DNA of 64,000 nucleotides from Pseudomonas fluorescens HK44 (GTDB lineage Bacteria > Pseudomonadota > Gammaproteobacteria > Pseudomonadales > Pseudomonadaceae), in the NCBI RefSeq assembly GCF_000217955.3, contig NZ_AFOY02000028.1, forward strand, positions 1 through 64,000, written 5' to 3'. A program made the position numbers and the translations under genes. The notes beneath the pieces are model-generated. The model ran no database searches. It had not been told where the DNA came from and saw nothing but the letters and a program-made list of their open reading frames with translations. Numbering within the stretch: the stretch's first letter is position 1; every line of letters starts with the position of its first letter. Shown piece after piece: positions 8,619-15,621 of the stretch.

Positions 8619-9515
8619 CTACAGATGCTGTAAGAACCAGTCCGTCGCCGCCTTACTCGAAGCTTCAAAGTATTTGACGTAAGGGTCGAAGTGACCACCT
8701 TCAAGTAGAACAAGGGCCTTCGGCTGAAGCGCCTGCTCGTATGCTTTGAGCGCCAAATCCGTGACCGTCAACGTATCACGCTTGGCCACAAGCATCAGCA
8801 GCGGAGTCGGACTTATGCGATCAATGACAGACCCCGGCTCATACTCATTGAGCATCTCAACGCTCTTGAGCGTTACCTCGTTGCGCCAAGCAGGAGCGAT
8901 GGTTCGTCCGCTGTGGACGAAGAAATCGTAGGAATCCTGCCCTGGAAGAGCACAATCACTCGTAGGGTCTTCATTAACGACTTCGAGCATCATAGGGGCT
9001 TTGCCCGCATAGCGATCAGCCCGGTCGACCTCGAATGCATCAATGACTGCAGGTAGCAAATCGGGGCGAATGGCGAGGCGCACATCCATCGACCCGCTTA
9101 TATCAGGCACCTGTGCCGCTACACATTTCACCCGGCGATCAAAAGCCGCTACCTGTAAAACATGTCCACCACTGTAGCTTGACCCCCAAATGCCGATCCG
9201 CTGACTGTCGATCTGCTCAAGCGTGCATGCGAACGTAATGGCGTCTCGGTAATCGCGGATCTGAAGGACGGGATCAACTTCCTGCCGAGGAAGACCATCA
9301 CTCGATCCGAAATTACGGTTGTCGTAGATCAATACGGCAAAACCATTTTGCGAAAATACTTCACCGTATTTATCCAGGTACTGCTCTTTTACAGCAGTAA
9401 ACCCGTGGGCCATGACGATGGCCGGATACTGACTCCTTGCCTGTCCTTCAGGAGTGTACAGCCACCCTCGGAGCGTCAAGCCATCGGTAGTTTCAAAGCT
9501 AATGTCACTGCGCAT
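8619..9515 (-). CDS. Alpha/beta-hydrolase (S15/dienelactone-hydrolase-like)
   Basis: 298 residues. Oxyanion-side motif AHGFTAVKEQYLDKYG, FxLIYDNRNFGSSDG, and the nucleophile elbow GSSYSGG (about 111-117; Ser113 in GxSxxG is the likely nucleophile). Asp in VAKRDTLT and His in EGGHFDPY complete a triad. This pattern is common in Xaa-Pro-peptidase-like and acetyl-xylan-esterase-like hydrolases of ~300 residues. GGAG lies 9 bases before ATG 9515. It follows the dioxygenase gene by 37 bases on the same strand, so the two form an operon; probable ester or amide bond cleavage in the same pathway. Confidence 0.88.
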   Translation of the reverse strand: MRSDISFETTDGLTLRGWLYTPEGQARSQYPAIVMAHGFTAVKEQYLDKYGEVFSQNGFAVLIYDNRNFGSSDGLPRQEVDPVLQIRDYRDAITFACTLEQIDSQRIGIWGSSYSGGHVLQVAAFDRRVKCVAAQVPDISGSMDVRLAIRPDLLPAVIDAFEVDRADRYAGKAPMMLEVVNEDPTSDCALPGQDSYDFFVHSGRTIAPAWRNEVTLKSVEMLNEYEPGSVIDRISPTPLLMLVAKRDTLTVTDLALKAYEQALQPKALVLLEGGHFDPYVKYFEASSKAATDWFLQHL

Positions 9516-9552
9516 TGCTGGTTCTCCAAGCGTCGTCGCCGATTAATGAGTG

Positions 9553-10431
9553 CTAAAGGATGTCTTCGGCGGTGGTGTTCAAAGCGGCATCTGGAGCAAC
9601 CAGGTAATTGGGATCGCGCATCTCGATCCATCCGCAGAACGGTGGGTTCGTGCTCCAGCCCAATAGGCGCTGAACACGCTCTGGGAACTCACGGACGCGC
9701 TCACGAGGCACCGCGATGTATTGGTTTTCCTCTTGGCGCAAGTAACCCAAAACCAAGGTAGTCGCGATCGCAGTACGTGGTTTGTCCACGGTCGTGTTCT
9801 TACCACCACTGTGGTACGTCGATCCGAGGTAGATTAGGCCATCACCAACATTCATCTCAGCCGGCACGGATTCCTCGTACGTTGGCGCACGATCGTCATC
9901 CCATTTGTGGCTACCTGGAATAACTCGCGTCGCACCATTTGCTTCGGTGTATTCGCTCAACGCATACAACACCTGGATCTGACTGTCTGGGCCAGGGTGA
10001 CGGCGGTGGTGTGCAATATCATCCCGATGCAGCGGCTGTGCTCCTTCACCAGGCATGATCATGATTGCCTGGGTCAATGACATCTGCAGCGCTGGGATGG
10101 ACACGTGCTGAACACCGTCGAGCCAGTATTTGAAAGGCTTGCACAGATGCTTCTCTGCTGCGCCGTACAACTGTGGCTGAGTGATGAGTTCTTGCATGTG
10201 CAGTGACCGGGAGAACAACCCCGATATGCGCCTTGTTTTACGCCCAACAAAGGAACCATCGCCGTTAGGAGCAACGTCCAGCACGTCAGCCAAATCAGCC
10301 CATAATCCGTCGATGGTCTCTTGCTTGAGCATGTTTTTAACAATGCACCCACCATCGCGCTCCAGGCACTCAAGGATGTCGTCGATGCTCGCGCTGCTAG
10401 GCAGAGTGACCAACGCTTTTTTGCTACTCAT
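9553..10431 (-). CDS. Phytanoyl-CoA-dioxygenase (PhyH)-family Fe(II)/2-oxoglutarate oxygenase
   Basis: 292 residues. The 2-His-1-carboxylate iron site is visible as HRDD (His135, Asp137) and YHSGG (His207); Arg219 in DKPRTAIATT is the likely 2-oxoglutarate anchor. Between them is the typical ATRVIPGSHKWDDD insert found in PhyH enzymes. The start is ATG after GGAGAGCAAG. It is the first gene of a two-gene operon with the hydrolase and diverges from the SDR at 10,630. Hydroxylation of a small organic substrate is expected; the substrate is unknown. Confidence 0.9.
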   Translation of the reverse strand: MSSKKALVTLPSSASIDDILECLERDGGCIVKNMLKQETIDGLWADLADVLDVAPNGDGSFVGRKTRRISGLFSRSLHMQELITQPQLYGAAEKHLCKPFKYWLDGVQHVSIPALQMSLTQAIMIMPGEGAQPLHRDDIAHHRRHPGPDSQIQVLYALSEYTEANGATRVIPGSHKWDDDRAPTYEESVPAEMNVGDGLIYLGSTYHSGGKNTTVDKPRTAIATTLVLGYLRQEENQYIAVPRERVREFPERVQRLLGWSTNPPFCGWIEMRDPNYLVAPDAALNTTAEDIL

Positions 10432-10629
10432 CTTGCTCTCCGGAAAACTTCAGGTGTTCGTGGAGCTTTTATACAAGGCGAGTGAGCATTCCTTTATCCA
10501 GAATCGGCAAGCCGGCGTGGCATCGCAGTCGTTTCCCGCACGATGCACCCGTTGCCGATACTGGCTAGGTAGGCTGGCGAAGTACGGATAGCGTCTCCTC
10601 AACAATTCCTATCGTTGAGGTGCACCAGA

Positions 10630-11259
10630 ATGAAAAGACTTGAAGGCAAGGTTGCATTAATTTCCGGCGCGTCATCAGGCATTGGTGCTGCCAGCGCCAT
10701 TCGCTTTGCAGAAGAAGGCGCCAAGATTGTCATCTGTGACATCGATGAGGCGAAGGCCAGTTCAGTTGTGCAAGCAATCCGGGCTGCAGGTGGCGAGGCA
10801 ATATTTACACGCTTGGACGTTCGTGATGAGAGCCAATGGATTTCAGCGTTTCAGGCTGGAGTATCGAAGTTTGGTTTCGTGAATGTCGTCATGAACAGCG
10901 CTGGTATCGCGGTACCCGGCAATGTCGAAACCATGAGCTTTGACGACTGGAGCAAGGAGCTTTCAGTCAACCTCAATGGCAGCTTCTTCGGCGTAAAACA
11001 TGCCTTCAAAAATCTGCGGGAAAAAGGTGGATCGATTATCAATCTGTCGTCCATCGAAGGTATCGTTGGCCATCCGGAATACGCAGCATATTGCGCAGGT
11101 AAAGGCGCAATCCGTAATCTCACCAAATCAGCTGCGTTGCATGCTGGCCGAAGTGGCTACAAGATTCGTGTCAACAGCATTCACCCTGGATACATCATGA
11201 CGCCAATGGTTGGAAATGACCCAGTTGAACTGGAGCGATTGGCCAAACTGCATCCAATC
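10630..11259 (+). pseudogene. SDR dehydrogenase truncated at its 3' end by the IS21-family element
   Basis: 210 genuine residues, then the frame runs into the IS end (reading ICCR-stop at 11,271). Seen: SGASSGIGAAS cofactor motif, CDID acidic tip (NAD preference), NSAG, catalytic Ser in NLSSIEG, YxxxK in EYAAYCAGKGA, and HPGYIMTPM. The residues after ELERLAKLHPI, normally ~40 more including the DG(G) end, are missing. GAGGTG precedes ATG 10,630 by 8 bases. The first part is uncorrupted, so the insertion may be recent. It was probably the third redox enzyme of the dioxygenase cluster. Confidence 0.85.
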
Positions 11260-11365
11260 TGTTGCCGCTGACCGAAAACTGACCCAGTAAAGGCTGTTCT
11301 GCCGACTGAAAACTGACCCAGGTGTTCAACTGCTTCTGCTCGCTTTCCGAGCAGGAGAACACAGG

Positions 11366-12874
11366 GTGATCAGCATGGAAATGTTGGGAAAAATCCGGCG
11401 GATGTACTTCCGCGACAAGCTCTCGCTGCACCAGATAGCCAAGCGTACCGGGCTGTCGAGAAACACCATCCGAAAATGGGTCAGAGCACCCGAAGCCACC
11501 CAGCCGGCGTACCAACGGTGCGCAACCTTCAACAAACTCAGTCCATTTCACGAGACGCTGGAGCAGGCGCTCAAGGCCGATTCGTTTCGGGCAAAGCACA
11601 ATCGCAGAAGTGCCAAAGCACTCTTCGAACAGATCAAGGCCGAGGGGTACGACGGCGGCTACAGCCAGCTCACCGCCTTCATACGCTCGTGGCGCGGCGA
11701 GCAAGGCAAGTCTTTACGGGCCTTTGTGCCGCTGACCTTTGCACTCGGGGAGGCCTTTCAATTCGACTGGAGCGAAGAAGGTCTGCTGATCGGCGGCCTG
11801 TTCCGACGCATCCAGGTCTCCCATATGAAGCTGTGCGCCAGTCGCGCATTTTGGTTGGTTGCGTATCCCAGCCAAGGCCACGAGATGTTGTTCGATGCCC
11901 ATACCCGCTCGTTTGGCGCGTTAGGTGGGGTGCCGCGTCGCGGCATCTACGACAACATGAAGACCGCTGTCGACAAGGTCAACAAGGGTAAGGGGCGCAC
12001 GGTCAATGCCCGGTTTGCCGTGATGTGCGCGCACTACCTGTTCGACCCGGACTTCTGCAACGTGGCCTCCGGCTGGGAAAAAGGCATCGTTGAAAAGAAC
12101 GTCCAAGACAGCCGACGGCGCATCTGGCTCGATGCTCAAAACTGCATGTTCCACACCTTCGAGGAATTGAATGCCTGGCTCGGCCAACGCTGCCGTGCGC
12201 TCTGGGACGAACTGGTGCACCCGCAGTACAACGGGCTGACCGTGGCGGACGTCCTGGAACTGGAACGGGTGGAAATGATGCCCATGCCGACTGCCTTTGA
12301 TGGCTACGTCGAGCGCACCGTTCGGGTCTCCAGCACCTGTCTGATCAGCGTGGCGCGAAATCGCTATTCGGTGCCGTGTGAGCGGGTCGGCCAATGGGTC
12401 AGCAGCCGTCTGTATCCTTCTCGGGTGGTTGTCATCGCCGATGAAACGACGATTGCCAGTCACGAGCGCCTGTTTGATCGAGATCAGGTCAGTTTCGACT
12501 GGCAGCATTACATCCCGCTTATCGAGCGCAAGCCCGGAGCGCTGCGCAATGGCGCTCCGTTTGCTGATCTGCCGAAGCCTTTGCAACTGCTAAAACGCGG
12601 TCTGAGGCGTCACACCAATGGTGATCGAATCATGACGCAGGTACTGGCGGCTGTCCCCATCGCCGGGCTCGATGCCGTGTTGGTGGCTGTGGAGTTGGTA
12701 CTTGAATCAGGCAGCTTGAGTGCTGACCACATCCTGAATGTCCTGGCTCGACTGACATCGACAGCAGCCCCTCCGTCCGCCGAAACCAGCCTGCAACTCA
12801 AGATAGCGCCTGTCGCCAATACGGCACGCTACGACCGGCTCCGTACCACCGATGAGGAGACTCGCAATGCGTGA
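11366..12874 (+). CDS. istA: IS21-family transposase IstA
   Basis: About 502 residues from GTG 11,366 behind AGGAG (ATG 11,375 is an alternative). The N-terminal HTH reads LSLHQIAKRTGLSRNTIRKW. The DDE catalytic core is visible: FQFDWSEEG (first Asp), YDNMKTAVDK (second Asp) and GWEKGIVEKNVQ (Glu). It cuts and joins the element's ends together with the ATPase IstB. It overlaps istB by 8 bases. Apparently functional. Confidence 0.95.
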   Translation: MISMEMLGKIRRMYFRDKLSLHQIAKRTGLSRNTIRKWVRAPEATQPAYQRCATFNKLSPFHETLEQALKADSFRAKHNRRSAKALFEQIKAEGYDGGYSQLTAFIRSWRGEQGKSLRAFVPLTFALGEAFQFDWSEEGLLIGGLFRRIQVSHMKLCASRAFWLVAYPSQGHEMLFDAHTRSFGALGGVPRRGIYDNMKTAVDKVNKGKGRTVNARFAVMCAHYLFDPDFCNVASGWEKGIVEKNVQDSRRRIWLDAQNCMFHTFEELNAWLGQRCRALWDELVHPQYNGLTVADVLELERVEMMPMPTAFDGYVERTVRVSSTCLISVARNRYSVPCERVGQWVSSRLYPSRVVVIADETTIASHERLFDRDQVSFDWQHYIPLIERKPGALRNGAPFADLPKPLQLLKRGLRRHTNGDRIMTQVLAAVPIAGLDAVLVAVELVLESGSLSADHILNVLARLTSTAAPPSAETSLQLKIAPVANTARYDRLRTTDEETRNA

Positions 12875-13670
12875 TCTTATGGCGGAACTCAAAGAACTGC
12901 GTCTGCATGGCATGGCCAGCGCCTGGGAAGAACTGGCCTCGCAAGGCGAAGCCTCAACGACCTCGTCGAAATGGCTACTTGAGCATCTTCTCCAACAAGA
13001 ACATGCGGATCGAGCGGTGCGCTCAGTGAACCACCAGATGAACATGGCCAAACTCCCCATGCATCGTGATTTGGCCGGCTTCGACTTTAGCGCTTCCAGC
13101 GCAGACGCTCGCTTGGTCAGGGATCTGTCCAACCTGGAGTTCACCGATACCGCGCAGAATGTCGTATTCATCGGCGGGCCTGGAACAGGCAAAACACACC
13201 TCGCCACCGCCTTGGCCGTGTCCGGGATCACGACACATCACAAACGCGTGCGCTTCTACTCCACGGTGGATCTGGTCAATCTGCTGGAGCGCGAAAAGTA
13301 CGACGGCAAGACGGGCCGCATCGCTCAAGGGCTGTTACGCACAGACCTGGTGATACTCGATGAACTGGGGTATTTGCCTTTCAGTCAGAGCGGTGGTGCC
13401 CTGTTATTTCACTTGCTGTCCAAGCTGTACGAGCACACCAGCGTGGTGATCACCACCAACCTCAGCTTCTCGGAATGGTCGAGTGTGTTTGGTGACGCCA
13501 AGATGACCACGGCGTTGCTGGATCGGCTGACACACCACTGCCACATCGTCGAAACGGGCAACGAGTCCTACCGCCTGCAACACAGCAGCTTGGTCGCCCA
13601 GACGAAGATCAAATCACGTGAACGAAAGCGCAAAGACGAGGATGGTGCCGAGGACGATGAGTTGTTTTGA
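12867..13670 (+). CDS. istB: IS21-family AAA+ ATPase IstB
   Basis: 267 residues, start ATG 12,867 behind GAGGAG. Walker A is GGPGTGKTHLATAL, Walker B LVILDELGYLPF, with the sensor segment VVITTNLSFSEWSSVFGD and arginine-finger-like LLDRLTHHCHIVE. It selects target DNA and stimulates IstA. The N-terminal helices (LMAELKELRLHGMASAWEEL) are the standard IstB prefix. Highly acidic/basic tail after residue 245. Confidence 0.95.
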   Translation: MRDLMAELKELRLHGMASAWEELASQGEASTTSSKWLLEHLLQQEHADRAVRSVNHQMNMAKLPMHRDLAGFDFSASSADARLVRDLSNLEFTDTAQNVVFIGGPGTGKTHLATALAVSGITTHHKRVRFYSTVDLVNLLEREKYDGKTGRIAQGLLRTDLVILDELGYLPFSQSGGALLFHLLSKLYEHTSVVITTNLSFSEWSSVFGDAKMTTALLDRLTHHCHIVETGNESYRLQHSSLVAQTKIKSRERKRKDEDGAEDDELF

Positions 13671-13838
13671 TCCGCACCGAAAATACCCTGCCGCATGCCC
13701 ACATGCGGTGGGGCTTAATGCCTTTTCCACCGGGACACGACTGCTAAGCTTATCCACAATTGCTGATGCCAAATCAGCAATCCGCCCTGGGTCAATTTCA
13801 ATCGGCAGGGTGGGTCAGTTTTCAATCAGCGCCGACAG

Positions 13839-14552
13839 CAGGTGTTGCAGCTCTGTGAGGAGCTCGAGATCGCAGGCATTGAAGCCTATTACGGCAACCA
13901 AGAAGCATCACCCACTTTAATCCTATCAAGAGAGCCTTTTTTAGCGGCAATCAGGGCAGAAAAGCCGCGTGCCATCTATTGGTTCGAGTTCAAATTCGAT
14001 CTCGTCAGGTTTATCGAGAGTGAGATGGGCTCCGAGGGGTGGGAGGAGGAGTTCGATGAGGACGAGACCAACACTCGCTTCCCTACGGTTGAGGCGATAC
14101 GGGAAAGGCTTCAGCTCGAGGAATCGGCAGTAGCGGCGCAAACGGGAAAGGCCTATTACCTGTGCGCCATGTTCCCTGGAGCGGGTGCCAATCGGGTAGC
14201 AAAATTCCAGACCTTGTGGTCAAGCAACCTTGAGGATGCAATTGGGGATCTGATTGATGAACATAGAGAGGAACGTTCCAACATCAGGCAACGTGCGTTA
14301 CTCGGCAACACCAATGGGTTGGAGAAGCTGGCTATCGAAATCGCTGCACATCCTGAGTTTCTTGCTACCAGGGGGTTACCAAAGCGATATGCACTGGTGG
14401 CGAAACTCTTCAAGGGAAGAATCCCCCCACATCCTACTCGCCGCATGTCCCGAGCCGTAGAACATGTCCCCGACGCAGACGTTAACCTAGAGCTGGTCGT
14501 GAAGATGGCCCAGGACATCGCTAGAGAGCAGGTGCAGTCAACTCAGTCTTGA
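13839..14552 (+). pseudogene. 5'-truncated unknown gene next to the IS right end
   Basis: The frame is already open as it leaves the IS (…QVLQLCEELEIAGIEAYYGNQ…) and continues about 237 codons to TGA at 14,550. The first GTG (13,842) is inside the likely former coding region and has no ribosome site, so the protein has probably lost its N-terminus. It is soluble, rich in Glu and Arg (EGWEEEFDEDETNTRF, LIDEHREERSNIRQRALL), with no motif I recognise. It appears unrelated to the SDR fragment on the left, so the two flanks were brought together by IS activity. Confidence 0.6.
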
Positions 14553-14570
14553 TGCGATTGTGGGCAGCTA

Positions 14571-14606
14571 CGCGACACGTTTTGTGAACTCTGAAAACGT
14601 GTCGCG
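14571..14606. repeat. Perfect 13-bp inverted repeat near the island end
   Basis: CGCGACACGTTTT and AAAACGTGTCGCG flank a 10-base spacer (GTGAACTCTG). It starts 18 bases after the stop of the truncated gene. There is no T-run after the right arm, so it is not a standard terminator; it could be a protein-binding or recombination site associated with the island end about 270 bases to the right. Confidence 0.8.
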
Positions 14607-14873
14607 ACATTGCCAAGACGAACTACCCGGTTCTTGGTTAGTTTCTGGCCAGGCGCCGGAATTGCTTGGCAACGGAGCATCGGCTAAGTTTTCAGCCGAA
14701 CTACCGGTGATTGTCGCCTGCTCCAGGCCCATGAGAAGGTACAACAGCAGTACAGTGCCCAGCTTTACCCCCCTAGCGAAAACTAGCCAAACCTACATGT
14801 AATCAACTGGTTAAAGCTATTGTACCCTTCCTGTACTAGCCTAGACTTTACTGACCTCGGTGCATCAGGCGGC

Positions 14874-14920
14874 GACTCATAATCCTTTGGTCCACGGTTC
14901 AAGTCCGTGTGGGCCCACCA
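14874..14920 (+). other. 3' half of a CAU-anticodon tRNA gene: island attachment-site scar
   Basis: GACTCATAATCCTTTGGTCC continues into a perfect T-arm (CACGG-TTCAAGT-CCGTG), 3' acceptor strand TGGGCCC, A and CCA. The anticodon loop CTCATAA specifies CAU (elongator Met or lysidine-modified Ile2). No D-arm or 5' acceptor is present upstream, so this is not a working tRNA. Islands that integrate by a tyrosine recombinase into tRNA 3' ends leave such a copy at the far end. From its orientation, the intact tRNA and the island body lie to the left. Confidence 0.82.
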
Positions 14921-15101
14921 ATAAAATCAAGGAGTTACGCCTGTAACTCCCTCCCTTGAAGATACTCTGTCAATCACCGGTCAATCACCACAGACGAAAC
15001 GGTGACAAGTAAAGCCTGATTTCGGCACTCATCAGCACGCACGTCGCCTTGCCATACCTGGCCCTAACACGAACCTCGTATATAAGTGGATTCGGCTGCG
15101 A
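14921..15101. other. Short non-coding stretch after the tRNA scar
   Basis: Holds a hairpin GGAGTTAC-GCCT-GTAACTCC (14,931-14,950), possibly the former tRNA terminator although its T-run is poor, and a near-tandem GTCAATCACCGGTCAATCACC. Nothing gene-like. Confidence 0.4.
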
Positions 15102-15290
15102 TCGCAGAAAAGTGTCGTCCTGCAACCTGCCTTCATTCCGGTGACATTACCGTCGTCGGCGTCACGATCGGATATCACCCCGGCCATGATCTGCCTCGAA
15201 ATCCCACGCTCACGCGGCACCGTCAAAGTGAACTGGACGACCGAAAGCGCTGCTGCCAGCGCGATCTGTCTTCGAGACCTGTTGCGATGA
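15102..15290 (+). pseudogene. tnpA: IS66-family TnpA remnant (C-terminal end only)
   Basis: The frame reading FIPVTLPS...ICLEIPRSRGTVKVNW...LRDLLR-stop matches the C-terminal tail of the small IS66 accessory protein TnpA (EIPR..GTV.V.W...LLR). The HTH-bearing N-terminal half is missing. Its TGA overlaps the next ATG (ATGA at 15,287-15,290), as in intact IS66 elements. Confidence 0.75.
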
Positions 15291-15545
15291 TCCGCAGCGA
15301 CACCATCTGGCTCGCCACTGAGCCCATGGACATACGTGCCGACGCCGCTTTGGCGAGGGTCGTGGCGGTGTTCGGTGCGGCGAAGCCGCACTGCGCTTAT
15401 TTGTTCGCCAACCGCCGCGCCACTCGTATGAAAGTGCTGGTGCACGACGGAATTGGCATCGGGCTGGCTGCTCGCCGATTGAACTAAGGCAAGTTCCACT
15501 GGCCAGGCGTTCGACAAGGCTGCGAGATGGGGCTGGATCGTGTGA
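15287..15545 (+). pseudogene. tnpB: IS66-family TnpB remnant with premature stop
   Basis: MIRSDTIWLATEPMDIRA..., FGAAKPHCAYLFANRR and MKVLVHDGIGI are IS66 TnpB signatures. The frame meets TAA at 15,485 where the family has NQGKFHW; the downstream codons still read GKFHWPGVRQGCEMGLD, so a CAA-to-TAA change is the simplest explanation. After MGLD the similarity stops, and the DDE transposase gene (tnpC) is absent. A short deletion after DIRA and a Trp-to-Gly change also mark decay. Confidence 0.8.
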
Positions 15546-15621
15546 AACTTGCTACTCTGCACACCGAAATGCCGCGTTGAAACGCTCGTGCCTGGCATTG
15601 AATGGGTGTTTAGGGGAAGCA

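Larger units (their letters stand above)
11260..13837 (+). mobile_element. Complete IS21-family insertion sequence (istA-istB)
   Basis: 2,578 bases between imperfect terminal repeats: left TGTTGCCGCTGACCGAAAAC, right (minus strand) TGTCGGCGCTGATTGAAAAC. Each end carries a second copy of the subterminal GAAAACTGACCCAG-type box (left 11,274-11,287 and 11,308-11,321; right 13,812-13,823 and 13,788-13,800), the multiple transposase-binding sites typical of IS21. Both genes are intact. The bases flanking the two ends (..CCAATC and GCAGGT..) do not form a target duplication, and different genes are broken on each side, suggesting a deletion or rearrangement next to the element. Confidence 0.93.

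Noticed and set aside
11921..12586. 221-codon antisense open frame in istA
   Set aside because: istA is a strong family match with all DDE residues; the antisense frame has no motif.
14931..14950. Hairpin after the tRNA scar taken as a terminator
   Set aside because: Stem is only 8 bp and there is no T-run; noted within the non-coding stretch.
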